39,803 nt of DNA from a virus: the IMG/VR virus record IMGVR_UViG_3300022682_000010, positions 1 through 39,803 of that record, one strand, 5' to 3'. A model generated the notes under the pieces. That model was not told the origin of the DNA, did no database searches, and was given only the letters and a program-made list of their open reading frames with translations. A program made the translations under genes and the position numbers. Below are positions 1 through 8,815 of this stretch, in pieces (position 1 is the first letter of the stretch; each line of letters starts with the position of its first letter).

Positions 1-55
1 AATTATTATGACGATTTTTTTAATTTTTATGTTGATTTATTATTATATTTTTAGT

Positions 56-274
56 ATGGCATACACTCAATCTGATTTAGACAATGTAAGATCGGCAATA
101 AATACAATCGCCTCAAAGGGCGCGGCGGAGGTACAATACGCCGACGGCCGTCGTGTTAGATATCAAAGTCTCAAAGAGTTAAGAAATTTACTAAAAGAGA
201 TTGAGGCGGAGGTAAATGCGGCCACATATGGCGGTGCTATTTCTGTAATTTTTAAAGACCCGGATGCAAGTTAA
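56..274 (+). CDS. gpW-like head-tail joining protein
   Basis: A 72-residue protein beginning MAYTQSDLDNVRSAI, with a YADGRRVRYQSLKEL segment. This pattern is typical of the lambda gpW family, small head-completion proteins that sit under the portal and allow tail attachment. Length agrees with the family (about 60-70 residues). I chose the ATG at 56 because the upstream in-frame ATG at 8 would only add a hydrophobic A/T-rich stretch (MTIFLIFMLIYYYIFS) not expected in gpW. No clear ribosome site precedes either ATG. The gene directly precedes and overlaps the portal gene by one base, as in lambda-type head operons, where W lies between terminase and portal. The terminase genes would be upstream, outside the window. 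Confidence 0.85.
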   Translation: MAYTQSDLDNVRSAINTIASKGAAEVQYADGRRVRYQSLKELRNLLKEIEAEVNAATYGGAISVIFKDPDAS

Positions 275-1791
275 TGTTTGATTGGTTTTCTAATATTTTT
301 AATAAAAAGTCGAGGCCGTCTCAAACTGAGCGATTTAATCGTGCGCTTTTTGAAGAGTATCAGAATATGCGTGCTCAGCTGTCTCGGTTTAGACATTCGG
401 AGTTCTCCCACCACGACAGTGCGAAAACTGGACGACTCCAGGGCGATTGGCCGGTATCGTATGATACATTCTATCGCAATATTCAGGGTGATTTTACAAA
501 AATCATAGCCCGATCAATTGCAGCGTGCGATAATGATGCCCACGCCCGGGGGCTAATAAACACCATTGTATCTAACGTTGTCGGTTTGGGTTTACGACCA
601 TCCCCACAGGTGCGGTTAAAAAATGGCGAAGAATTAAAATCATTAAATAGTATCCTGAGTGACGGTTGGGACAGGTATAATGACGAGTGGGACGCCCGGG
701 GAAAAATGCCATTCATTGAGAGTCAAGGGTTAATTTTAACAGAGATTATACGGTCAGGCTCAGTTTTATTTAATCGCGTCAATTCTGATAACACAGATTA
801 TTTAGATGTTCGTACCCAATTGCTACACCCGTTACGTTTAGATATGTCCAGAGATAATAATAACCACGGATATGACCAACGGATAGACGGTCGTATATCG
901 AATGGTATCCAATACGATAAAAATGGTCGTCCAATCAAATATTATTTGCGAGGCATTGATGAGCCAATTGCCGCGGGCAACATGCACATAGCGTGGAGGG
1001 CGTACGGAGTAGAGGAAACAATCGGCATCCCCTGGTTGTCTACAGCATTAAAATATTTATGGTCAAATGATCAATTGATCGAGGATAAATTAGTTTCCAG
1101 TCGCATACAGTCAATGATTTCTCTATTTATGCCGAATTCTATGGCAAATAAATTATTACAAAATAATAGTAATTCCGACAATCAATTGGAAATGAAAGCC
1201 GGCCAAATACATTATGGGGAGCCTGGGGAAAAACCGGAAATAATACAGGCAGATGATAGTGTCAAGGAAGTTTTATCCCCACTTCAGAAATTATTATTAC
1301 ATGCTGTAGGCATGACGGTAGGTGTTTCTTACAGCTCGTTTACTCGCGATAGTGGTCAGCTATCATACAGTTCTATGCGGGGAAACACTGTTGAGGAGCG
1401 CAGGGTTTACCGTCAAATACAACGATATCTAATAAAAGATGTGTGTCAAATCGAATGGAACACCTATGTTTATAGGATGTTTTTAAATGGGCGCATTCCT
1501 GGCAAAACTATAACCGACTATTTCAGAGATCCATGGCTGGTTTCTCAATGTTTGTGGCGCCCTAATGGTTGGGATTGGGTCGACCCGGCAAAGGACGCAT
1601 CGGCAAACGTGTCTTTACATGATGCGGGATTATTAACAATGGACGAATACTACGGCGCTAAGGGGATGGACTGGCGAAAAGCGGTCGATCAATTAGCGAA
1701 AGAACAAGAATATATGAAATTAAAAGGATTGGACGTTACAAATGCTAAAGAAAAAAGCATTCCGAACACCGAAGACGACGACGACGAATAA
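274..1791 (+). CDS. Portal protein, lambda gpB family
   Basis: A 505-residue protein that forms the dodecameric portal ring at the packaging vertex. Family signs are an N-terminal helical region with many Arg, ARSIAACDNDAHARGLINTI near residue 80, conserved Trp/Tyr-rich segments such as IAWRAYGVEETIGIPWLS, and SSFTRDSGQLSYSSMR, close to the SxDYSxxNYSSxR motif of lambda-type portals. The C-terminus is acidic (TEDDDDE). Length is normal for the family. It begins in the stop codon of the gpW-like gene (taATG), and its last 50 bases overlap the start of the protease/capsid gene, so translation is probably coupled. The family call is recognition from the sequence. Confidence 0.92.
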   Translation: MFDWFSNIFNKKSRPSQTERFNRALFEEYQNMRAQLSRFRHSEFSHHDSAKTGRLQGDWPVSYDTFYRNIQGDFTKIIARSIAACDNDAHARGLINTIVSNVVGLGLRPSPQVRLKNGEELKSLNSILSDGWDRYNDEWDARGKMPFIESQGLILTEIIRSGSVLFNRVNSDNTDYLDVRTQLLHPLRLDMSRDNNNHGYDQRIDGRISNGIQYDKNGRPIKYYLRGIDEPIAAGNMHIAWRAYGVEETIGIPWLSTALKYLWSNDQLIEDKLVSSRIQSMISLFMPNSMANKLLQNNSNSDNQLEMKAGQIHYGEPGEKPEIIQADDSVKEVLSPLQKLLLHAVGMTVGVSYSSFTRDSGQLSYSSMRGNTVEERRVYRQIQRYLIKDVCQIEWNTYVYRMFLNGRIPGKTITDYFRDPWLVSQCLWRPNGWDWVDPAKDASANVSLHDAGLLTMDEYYGAKGMDWRKAVDQLAKEQEYMKLKGLDVTNAKEKSIPNTEDDDDE

Positions 1792-3937
1792 ACTAAAAGT
1801 TGATCATAATGAAAAAGTGATTTTTGGTGCTGCCGTCGCCACAATTGGTGAGGCTAAAGGGCATGGGGTTTTTCTTGACGAAATGACAATAATGCAGGTT
1901 GAGGAGTTAGGAAACGCCGCTAAATTTGGCGTAAAAATGCGCTTTGGTCATCCGGGCATGAGCGCGGAAAAATTAGGGGCATATCTTGGACGTGCTAAAA
2001 ATTTTAACATAGAGGGCGATAGAGTACGAGCGGACCTGTACATTGACGATACATCTTTTGATACACCTAATGGGAATTTGGGAAAATACATATTGGATAT
2101 GGCAGAAAAAAACCCAGATCAATTCGGACTCTCCATGGTGGTGGATGTCGATCATGAGTTGGAGAATCCAGAGGATGAGGATAGCCGTTACATGCTGCGG
2201 GTTAAAAAACTATATTCCGTAGATGCGGTCGACGAACCGGCAGCAAACGAGGGGTTATTTTCTCGTGAGGTGCAATTGTCGGCTGAAGTGTCAGATCAAT
2301 TTAAAAAATTCATTGAAATGAAAGATAGCGGGCGTAAAGCAGTGGAATTCATAAAAAGGTTTTGTGCGTTAAATGATTGTCCGGAATTTATTGATTCATT
2401 GACGGGCGCATGGGACGAATTTTCAAACAATAAAAAGAAAGGTAGTGAATCAATGCCACTTGAAGAAATTAAAAAACTTACGCCTGAAGAAGTAGCGTTA
2501 CAGGTTAAGCAAGAAAGAGAAGCGGAAAAGAAACGTATTAGTACGCTTTACGCTTTGGGAAAAAAGCATAACATTAAAGACAAAGTGATCGATGAGTGGA
2601 TCAATGACGGCGTATCTCTCGAAGATGCGTGCACGCGGCTATCGTCTCTTGATGAGATTTATCGTAAACCTGTGCAGAATGATGTGAAAGTTGGAGCCGA
2701 CGAACGGGATAAATTCAACAACGGTGTTGAAAAATCAATATATTTCCGTAGCGGGACAACTAACGCCCGTAAATTATCATCGGAAATGCGCGGGAATGAG
2801 TTTAGCGGTATTTCTTTACAGGCTTTGGCTCGCGAATGTCTCTCCCGTGATGGTGTGCCGGGAGTAAACAGGATGTCTGGTTCTCAGCTTTATTCTGAGA
2901 TTATTCGTAGTGCGAAAATGAATTCTGTCGCTCCTCGCGGTGAATTTAGTGCCTATCCAGCACAGGGCACGGGGGATTTTACGAATATTTTAGCGAATGT
3001 TGCTAATAAAGTTTTGGCGGACGGATACGTAGAGGCTCCGACCACATGGCGTCAATGGTGTGGCACTGGTAATTTGTCCGATTTTAAACAGGCCTCTATA
3101 AATAATATTTCTGCATTCTCAGATGTTGACGAAATAAAAGAGAATGAGGCTGCAACGGTCGGCAGTTTTAATGACAAAAAAGAAACCGCTCAGTTGAAAA
3201 CTTACGGACGTATTTTTAATCTTAGTCGTCAGGCTATGATTAATGACGACATGAGTGCTTTTAATAGAGCACCAGCAGCTATGGGGTCAGCGGTTGCACG
3301 TAAAATCAACAAACGCGTATATGGACTTATCTTTAATGATAATGGTGATGGTACTGATTTTGCAGGGCCGTCACTTAACGAGATATCACCCAGAGCGCTC
3401 TTCAACACGACCGAGGGGACTACACCCTCAACACACGCTGCCTTAAGCGAAACCACCCTTAGTGCTGCGTTCGATGCATATAAATCACGTCAAGCGTTGC
3501 GGGGGGATGATAGTCGAGGAGATCCCGTTTATCTTAATATTCGTCCGCGTTTTTTGCTTATCGGATCAGGCAACGAGGTTACGGCTCATAAATTGCTTAA
3601 CTCTCTTTATTATAGCGGTTCGTCAAGTCAAACCGGGTCAGAAATATCAAATATTTATGGTCCAAACGGTAGTAGAAATTTGATACCGATCGTTGATGTC
3701 GAAATTGATAATTTTGATGCGACTAAAACAAAGCCATGGTATACCGTCGCTGATAATATGCAGATCGGAACACTGACAGTGTTTTTCCTCAATGGTGTCG
3801 AGACCCCATATTTTGACAGTGAACCATCGAGTATTGGTGAAGCTGATGGTATGAAATGGTATATCCGTCATGACTTTGTGGCAGCGATTGAAGATTGGCG
3901 CGGTTTTTACATGAACCAAGGCGCTGATGCTTCTTAA
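1742..3937 (+). CDS. Prohead protease / major capsid protein fusion
   Basis: A 731-residue polyprotein. Residues about 20-190 are a prohead maturation protease: MRFGHPG provides a candidate catalytic His and QFGLSMVVD a candidate catalytic Ser, the arrangement of assemblin/HK97-like proteases. Residues about 190-330 are charged and helical (EEIKKLTPEEVALQVKQERE), consistent with a scaffold or delta domain. The remainder is the capsid subunit (WRQWCGTGNLSDFK, LKTYGRIFNLSRQAMINDDM, VARKINKRVYGLIF, ending WRGFYMNQGADAS), of the type annotated as prohead protease/major capsid fusions. In the head the protease should release itself and remove the scaffold during maturation. An internal ATG at 2453 with a ribosome site may give a separate scaffold-capsid product. 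The annotated start overlaps the portal gene by 50 bases, so the exact start is less certain than the function. Confidence 0.92.
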   Translation: MLKKKAFRTPKTTTTNKLKVDHNEKVIFGAAVATIGEAKGHGVFLDEMTIMQVEELGNAAKFGVKMRFGHPGMSAEKLGAYLGRAKNFNIEGDRVRADLYIDDTSFDTPNGNLGKYILDMAEKNPDQFGLSMVVDVDHELENPEDEDSRYMLRVKKLYSVDAVDEPAANEGLFSREVQLSAEVSDQFKKFIEMKDSGRKAVEFIKRFCALNDCPEFIDSLTGAWDEFSNNKKKGSESMPLEEIKKLTPEEVALQVKQEREAEKKRISTLYALGKKHNIKDKVIDEWINDGVSLEDACTRLSSLDEIYRKPVQNDVKVGADERDKFNNGVEKSIYFRSGTTNARKLSSEMRGNEFSGISLQALARECLSRDGVPGVNRMSGSQLYSEIIRSAKMNSVAPRGEFSAYPAQGTGDFTNILANVANKVLADGYVEAPTTWRQWCGTGNLSDFKQASINNISAFSDVDEIKENEAATVGSFNDKKETAQLKTYGRIFNLSRQAMINDDMSAFNRAPAAMGSAVARKINKRVYGLIFNDNGDGTDFAGPSLNEISPRALFNTTEGTTPSTHAALSETTLSAAFDAYKSRQALRGDDSRGDPVYLNIRPRFLLIGSGNEVTAHKLLNSLYYSGSSSQTGSEISNIYGPNGSRNLIPIVDVEIDNFDATKTKPWYTVADNMQIGTLTVFFLNGVETPYFDSEPSSIGEADGMKWYIRHDFVAAIEDWRGFYMNQGADAS
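2437..2455 (+). promoter_or_regulatory. Internal ribosome site and ATG for a protease-less capsid product
   Basis: GAAAGG at 2437-2442 lies 10 bases before an in-frame ATG at 2453 (residue 238, start MPLEEIKK). The site falls exactly between the protease domain and the scaffold-like helical segment. Initiation there would make a 494-residue scaffold-capsid protein without protease, giving the excess of capsid subunits over protease that assembly needs. Internal starts for this purpose are known in lambda (C/Nu3). Its use here is inferred. Confidence 0.55.
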
Positions 3938-3995
3938 TTTGTAAATTAGCGGGCAAGCTAAAAAAAATGCTAAAATTAAATGAAAGGAATATAAA

Positions 3996-4424
3996 ATGGC
4001 TGAAGCAAGAGTAGTTCAGGCAGCGTCGACGCCCGCAACATTGCAATACACCAATAATAGTGGTGCAAGCATGGCGGTTGGCGAAGTTATATCAATTAAC
4101 GCCGGGAGCGGTAAACGCATTGCCGCAGTTGTAATGGGCAATGCAATTGCAAACGGGTCAACTGGGATTGTTGCTATTCGTGGCCGGTTTTCCGTTGTTA
4201 AATCAACGTCTCAGGCATTTTCGCAGGGCGATCAGGTTTATTTTGATGCGAGTGCGAATAAAGCGGATGATGCAACAACCGCCGCGACGGTTAGTGATTT
4301 CGTTCTTGGTACTGCGGTCGCCGCTGCTGCTTCATCTGCGAGCTGGGTGACGGTTGACATTAACGAAGGTCCAAGCGCATACGCTATGGGTTCTAGCTCG
4401 TCAAGCTCTAGCTCGTCAAGCTAA
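3996..4424 (+). CDS. DUF2190-like capsid decoration protein with poly-Ser tail
   Basis: A 142-residue protein placed directly after the capsid gene. The sequence (LQYTNNSGASMAVGEVISI, ATVSDFVLGTAVAAAASSASWVTVDIN) resembles the DUF2190 group, small beta-rich proteins following the capsid gene and regarded as decoration or cement proteins. It has an AAAGGA ribosome site. The body ends near residue 132 and is followed by 10 consecutive Ser, encoded by a perfect tandem repeat of a 15-base unit using both TCN and AGC codons. A Ser-only tail is not a usual part of this family. A similar tail is found on the tail-tube protein. The tail could be flexible, surface exposed and O-glycosylated (inference). 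Confidence 0.8.
   Translation: MAEARVVQAASTPATLQYTNNSGASMAVGEVISINAGSGKRIAAVVMGNAIANGSTGIVAIRGRFSVVKSTSQAFSQGDQVYFDASANKADDATTAATVSDFVLGTAVAAAASSASWVTVDINEGPSAYAMGSSSSSSSSSS
4392..4421 (+). repeat. Two tandem 15-base units encoding poly-Ser tail
   Basis: TCTAGCTCGTCAAGC occurs twice in perfect tandem (4392-4406 and 4407-4421) directly before the TAA stop, encoding 10 Ser. The stop overlaps the next ATG by one base. Confidence 0.9.
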
Positions 4425-4732
4425 TGACGATTAATTTTCAAGATGATATGGATGATATCTTCCTGGAGAGTGGTTTCCAGGAGGATATTTCCTATAATGG
4501 AGCAACTATTTCTGCGATTATCACATATGGAGATAATCAGAAAATGTCAGGTGGAAGAGTTAACCCATACACCAAAAACCTTGTGACTATTTTAGTAAGT
4601 AAAACTGATGTTTCTACCGTATCGCCTCAAGAGGACGTGGTTCTTATTACCCGTAACGGCGCTAGTAAAACGTATCGTGTAGGGGGTGTACGAAAAGAAG
4701 ATTCAGCGAGCTTTACTTTAGGTTTAATATAA
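4424..4732 (+). CDS. Probable head-tail attachment protein (gpFII-like)
   Basis: A 102-residue protein with no Cys, probably a small beta barrel: repeated beta-type segments such as ATISAIITYG, LVTILVSKTDV and EDVVLITRNGASKTYRVGGV, ending DSASFTLGLI. Size, composition and position between the decoration protein and the tail completion genes fit the lambda FII / Phage_attach group, which forms the lower neck ring that docks the tail. It is coupled to the preceding gene by a one-base overlap (taATG) and to the following gene in the same way. The family call rests mainly on position and the RVGGVRKEDSASFTL end, so it is moderate. Confidence 0.6.
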   Translation: MTINFQDDMDDIFLESGFQEDISYNGATISAIITYGDNQKMSGGRVNPYTKNLVTILVSKTDVSTVSPQEDVVLITRNGASKTYRVGGVRKEDSASFTLGLI

Positions 4733-5400
4733 TGGTAGTAATACAATCGATATCACGGGGGTTTGACCGCATAGAACGGGTTTTGGAAAAAGCACCTCAA
4801 ACGGTTAATAGATCTCGATTCAGTTGGTTGTTGTCGGAACGAGATAAATTTATAGGAAATAGGCAAGAAGACGGTGTTTGGCGTAAGAAATTACAAAGGA
4901 AAAGAAAAAAGAGAACTGGCAGTGTTTGGGATAAAAGAATTTCTCGTATTTTTAAAGGTTGGGTGGGGAAAAGAGCTCCGGAGCAAACCATGTATCTCAC
5001 TCAAGGGATTATTAACAAAAGAAAAAGTAAATTTGTTGAGGGTATAAAACTTTTAGGATCGGGCGGGACGATAACGAGCACAGGGGGCCGGATGATTGTC
5101 CCTATTTATCAAAACTTAACAAATAAAAAAGAAACGCATAAACAGTTTAGAGAAATGAGAAATAATGGTGGTTTATTTTCATTCCGTGTCAACAACGGCT
5201 ATTTGTATTTTAAAAAACATGGTAATGATATTGATTTTACCGCCCCATTATTTATGGCAGTTAAAAGCATAAGAGTAAAAAAACAGTTCGATTTTCAGAG
5301 AACGTGGGATCGGAGATTACCGAAGGCCATGCAACGAGGTGATAAACGATTGATCAAGGCGGTTGAACGCATGGAAAAGAAATTGGGTGTTGTAGAATGA
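4732..5400 (+). CDS. Basic neck/tail completion protein, uncertain
   Basis: A 222-residue, very basic protein (WRKKLQRKRKKRTGSVWDKR; ending LIKAVERMEKKLGVVE). No enzymatic motif is visible. Its position after the FII-like protein and the C-terminal segment DFQRTWDRRLPKAMQRGDKR are compatible with a tail completion or connector protein of the gpZ / HK97 gp10 kind, which also end in basic amphipathic helices. It starts inside the stop codon of the previous gene. I cannot assign a family with confidence. A head-inside DNA-contacting role is another possibility given the charge. Confidence 0.45.
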   Translation: MVVIQSISRGFDRIERVLEKAPQTVNRSRFSWLLSERDKFIGNRQEDGVWRKKLQRKRKKRTGSVWDKRISRIFKGWVGKRAPEQTMYLTQGIINKRKSKFVEGIKLLGSGGTITSTGGRMIVPIYQNLTNKKETHKQFREMRNNGGLFSFRVNNGYLYFKKHGNDIDFTAPLFMAVKSIRVKKQFDFQRTWDRRLPKAMQRGDKRLIKAVERMEKKLGVVE

Positions 5401-5418
5401 TTTTTAAATGGAGTAACC

Positions 5419-5691
5419 ATGACACGCGACGAAGTACAGGCAATGATAGACGGCCAGAAAGAGGCGTGTAAAATGGTCTATGTGATGCGCCCTGGTATTA
5501 TTGCAATAATAATTACGAGTGTGACCCTGTGCGGTTTTGCTGGTGGGTTATTTGCGTATTCTATCGGCAATGAATCGCGCATGTCAACCGTAGAGACACA
5601 AGTTAAACAAAACACAAAAAAAATTGAAAAATATGAACAGAAACAAGAGAAAATCGTCGAATTACTTGTGGAGATAAAAGAAAAATTATGA
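5419..5691 (+). CDS. Small membrane protein with coiled coil
   Basis: A 90-residue protein with a GGAG ribosome site. Residues about 25-50 form one transmembrane segment (GIIAIIITSVTLCGFAGGLF). Residues 55-90 are a heptad-like coiled coil (VETQVKQNTKKIEKYEQKQE). The layout recalls small phage membrane proteins of the XhlA/holin-accessory type but with the order reversed (membrane segment first, coil last). It is coupled by an ATGA overlap to the following signal-peptide protein, so the two may act together at the inner membrane. Its presence between neck and tail genes is unusual. Function unknown. Confidence 0.6.
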   Translation: MTRDEVQAMIDGQKEACKMVYVMRPGIIAIIITSVTLCGFAGGLFAYSIGNESRMSTVETQVKQNTKKIEKYEQKQEKIVELLVEIKEKL

Positions 5692-8003
5692 TACGTGTAT
5701 TAATGTTGGTATTTTTATATTCTTTTTTAACATACGCACAATTTGTGCCTATGTCGATTGATACGAAAAAACCGAAAAAATATATTTCTTCAGTTGACAA
5801 AATGCAGCTGAAACCTAAATATAGTGACACAAATACCAAAAACGGCATCAAATGGTCAAAGGAAATGATTATTGTCATCAAAACGGGTGATCTACCTCCG
5901 TATTATCATAATCAGGTAGTATCAATAATTGACAGCTCGACGTACAGGCAACTTCCCGACTCCCTCTCATTGTGGATGCGGACGGTTTACAGAATGGAAA
6001 CACACGAATTAAAGGATCGGGCTAAATTTAGGGAGGCAATAGATAGTAACATTGTGTGGATGGCGGACAGCACCGGAAACAATAATCGATATCTGATGGA
6101 TGATAGTTATGTGGAACTGGCTACAATAAAAAATAAATACAAAGAGAAAAATCAGCCTGTTGACATACTAAAAGCGACGAAATATAAAGCTAAAGATTAT
6201 TTGATATTAGATACTGATGTTACAGATAATGATCCTGTGGTTGATAGCAACGCAATTACCGCCGGAACGTATACCGTGGGGCCTACTGGTGATTATGCAG
6301 GGTTAGAGGCTGCCAATGCTGATGTTGGATCAGGAACGTTGACTGATACTTTGCGTTTAGTAACTAACGGCGCGTTTACAATTCCAAATACAGTAACGTT
6401 TACTTATACATCTGGCGGATTTCCCCTAATTTGGACATCAAATAAATTTCATTACGGGAATCCTGATAGTGGACATATTATTACATTTCAAAAGGAAGTT
6501 AGGGACGACCATAGCGGAATTGGTGGAATGTATGTAGAGTGGCAGAATTGTATTGGCAGCACTAATACGCAATATTTTTTCGTGCCGCAAAATAATAACC
6601 CCGGCGGTCACATGACTATTAGATGGTGTATTGCTGACGGAAACGATACGTTTAGATATTTCGTGATAACCGGTAACAGTAATGCTTCTGTGCATGCTTA
6701 TGGTAATAAAGCCTTCGAATTACAATATGGTGTTTCATTCCAAACTGGCTTGTTTTGTAGAGTTGCAAACAATCTGTTCTCTGATATATCAATTAATGGC
6801 TTTTGGCATTTAAACGCAGATTCCGCACACGTAGAAAATAATGTTTTTTATGACTGTGTAAATGATCTGGCTGGTACGAATATTGACAAATCCATATTCA
6901 GGAATAACGCCACAAATAAAACGGGGGCTTTCGGTGCCGGAGTTGAGTCCGGTACAGTAGATCAGATAACAAGCGCAGATTTTCTGAGTGTGAATATTGC
7001 CGACTCTAACGGATTTGATATCGATGCGACTAGCCAACTATATAGGGCTGGAACAGACCCCATACTAGTATCTGAAATTACTCAGGGCATAGATGGAGAC
7101 CCGTGGGAGTCCGGCGCGTATGATATCGGCCCGTATGCGGTAGCGACCACTGTGTATTCTGTTGACTCAATATCACCGGACAGCACAAATTTCGAGGGTG
7201 GATGTGACACCATCACTTTGTCAACACAAAACTCAGGATCTTCCCGCGGGTCAGGTTTTATTTTGTTTGCAGATAGTAATTATACAGATGTTGTTAGCTG
7301 GTCAGATACTGATATTAAAATTTTTAATATGACCTACGCAGATACAATCTCTGATACTATCAAATTTGTCAATAACGACGGCGACACATCAACTGGCGTA
7401 CCGTTTAAATTTATCGATGCGCGACCGGTTATTGACAGTGTAAAATCGTATACGACACAATTGGATATTGCGATAACTAGTACATATAATGATACCGTAT
7501 TTTTAGCATGTTCGACAAATTCCGAATTAGTTTTTGTGGATACCTTACCCTTGACGCCGGGTAATACCGATACCGTTACCATCACCGGGCTATGTTATGG
7601 GCAATCGATAATAATACATGCCAATAACCGATGCGGTCAGCGTCGAGATACTATAAATACGTTGTCGTATGTTGGCTGGAATCCCACATTTTTAAGGAGT
7701 TCAGCGGCAGCTACAACGATTAGTGTTCCTTTTTTGGCAAATAAAAACGACAGCTGTTTTAAATTTTATCGAGGGTCGACTATATCCAATTCCGGCACAA
7801 TAGCAAAAACTATTTCTAGTGGCGGAGATACTTCTGACATATCCATATCAACTATAAATAAGTTAGTGACTTTTTCCAATAGTGGTATTTGGTATTTAAA
7901 ATTAACGGCGGTTGATATGACTCAAAGCGACCCCACAATAATTTTAAAAGTTTACGGCGATGAAGTTGACACAACGGAGTATTTGAGGATAAATATACAA
8001 TGA
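5688..8003 (+). CDS. Secreted beta-helix / Ig-like protein inside the tail operon
   Basis: A 771-residue protein. Residues 1-17 are a signal-peptide-like stretch (MIRVLMLVFLYSFLTYA, then QFVP), with a possible cleavage after TYA. Residues about 185-480 look like a right-handed parallel beta helix: short Asn/Gly-rich rungs (ADSAHVENNVFYDCVNDL, IDKSIFRNNATNK) closing with DPWESGAYDIGPYAV, a pattern common at the end of secreted beta-helix proteins. Residues about 485-570 resemble an IPT/TIG Ig-like domain (VDSISPDSTNFEGGCDTITL), followed by further beta-sandwich repeats. Beta helices are typical of carbohydrate-binding or cleaving proteins. A Sec signal is unexpected for a virion part. It may be secreted by the infected cell, or the N-terminus may be an anchor. 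It overlaps both neighbours by ATGA. Confidence 0.6.
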   Translation: MIRVLMLVFLYSFLTYAQFVPMSIDTKKPKKYISSVDKMQLKPKYSDTNTKNGIKWSKEMIIVIKTGDLPPYYHNQVVSIIDSSTYRQLPDSLSLWMRTVYRMETHELKDRAKFREAIDSNIVWMADSTGNNNRYLMDDSYVELATIKNKYKEKNQPVDILKATKYKAKDYLILDTDVTDNDPVVDSNAITAGTYTVGPTGDYAGLEAANADVGSGTLTDTLRLVTNGAFTIPNTVTFTYTSGGFPLIWTSNKFHYGNPDSGHIITFQKEVRDDHSGIGGMYVEWQNCIGSTNTQYFFVPQNNNPGGHMTIRWCIADGNDTFRYFVITGNSNASVHAYGNKAFELQYGVSFQTGLFCRVANNLFSDISINGFWHLNADSAHVENNVFYDCVNDLAGTNIDKSIFRNNATNKTGAFGAGVESGTVDQITSADFLSVNIADSNGFDIDATSQLYRAGTDPILVSEITQGIDGDPWESGAYDIGPYAVATTVYSVDSISPDSTNFEGGCDTITLSTQNSGSSRGSGFILFADSNYTDVVSWSDTDIKIFNMTYADTISDTIKFVNNDGDTSTGVPFKFIDARPVIDSVKSYTTQLDIAITSTYNDTVFLACSTNSELVFVDTLPLTPGNTDTVTITGLCYGQSIIIHANNRCGQRRDTINTLSYVGWNPTFLRSSAAATTISVPFLANKNDSCFKFYRGSTISNSGTIAKTISSGGDTSDISISTINKLVTFSNSGIWYLKLTAVDMTQSDPTIILKVYGDEVDTTEYLRINIQ

Positions 8004-8812
8004 GAGAACAAACCTTAATACTCGATACCGAATCTGTTATATTTTTTTCATTGCTTGATCGTCTAACCAATGAGCCGTATTCTGGCGAATCATTTACTAA
8101 TAGCCAATTACAATTAAATGTATCTAGCTCGGCGGGCGCGATTGAAAATATCGATATATCTAGTAATTCCGTCGAGCATGTTTACGGATCACTCTATCAG
8201 GTTATTTTAACTGCGGCACAAGCGGAGTTTACTTACTACACAAGTGGCGTTTTAACATTTGTCGCCGATGAAGTTCAGCCGGTACAAGTGCCGTTTAAAG
8301 TTGTTTCAACCTCTAGCGACACTCCCAGCGAGCCGGAAGCTGGGGATTCTATCGAGGCTATAATTACCGCTAATATTAAATCCGTACTCGAAACAATCAC
8401 GACCGACAACGCATATAATACAAATATCGAATATGTTGAGGAAATGAGGAGCGAGTATAAAACTCGAAACGGTAATACCGCGCTAATTCAGGTTGACGAT
8501 CCGGTGTACAATGATGATTTCGATCATACTGGAGATATTACCTATAAATTTTCTATAATTTATTTTGCTAAGCATAACGATCTCGGCAATAATGACCCGT
8601 TTCAGTATCACAACCGCAATGTGGTGGCCGACATTCAAAAAGCATTAATGGTTGACAGGACACGAGGCGGGTATTCTCAAAACACTGAAATTGAGGGTCA
8701 CGGTCATGAAAATTTTTTAGGTGGAAGCGGTGAGTTATTGCCCGCTACTTATATCTTGGTTTCTTGTCCGACTTTAATAAATTCAAATAATCCATATGAG
8801 TTAGGAGCGTAA
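8000..8812 (+). CDS. Tail terminator-like protein with an extra N-terminal beta domain
   Basis: A 270-residue protein. The C-terminal half (from about residue 115: IEAIITANIKSVLETI, then IQVDDPVYNDD, then YLVSCPT-type ending ATYILVSCPTLINSN) has the size and position of a tail terminator, which caps the tail tube and joins it to the head. The N-terminal 100 residues form a separate beta-sandwich-like domain (VIFFSLLDRLTNEPYSGESF ... SGVLTFVADEVQPVQVPFKV), a pattern I associate with phage adhesion or baseplate add-on domains. Such a fusion is not the standard form of a terminator. It starts by ATGA overlap with the beta-helix gene and lies directly before the tail tube gene. Confidence 0.55.
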   Translation: MREQTLILDTESVIFFSLLDRLTNEPYSGESFTNSQLQLNVSSSAGAIENIDISSNSVEHVYGSLYQVILTAAQAEFTYYTSGVLTFVADEVQPVQVPFKVVSTSSDTPSEPEAGDSIEAIITANIKSVLETITTDNAYNTNIEYVEEMRSEYKTRNGNTALIQVDDPVYNDDFDHTGDITYKFSIIYFAKHNDLGNNDPFQYHNRNVVADIQKALMVDRTRGGYSQNTEIEGHGHENFLGGSGELLPATYILVSCPTLINSNNPYELGA

Positions 8813-8815
8813 AAG

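Noticed and set aside
8-55. N-terminal hydrophobic extension of the gpW-like protein
   Set aside because: A/T-rich, not expected in gpW, no ribosome site; the typical start MAYTQSDLD is at 56.
3938-3995. Possible terminator (TTAGC/GCTAA) after the capsid gene
   Set aside because: Only a 5-base stem followed by A, not T; the operon most likely continues.
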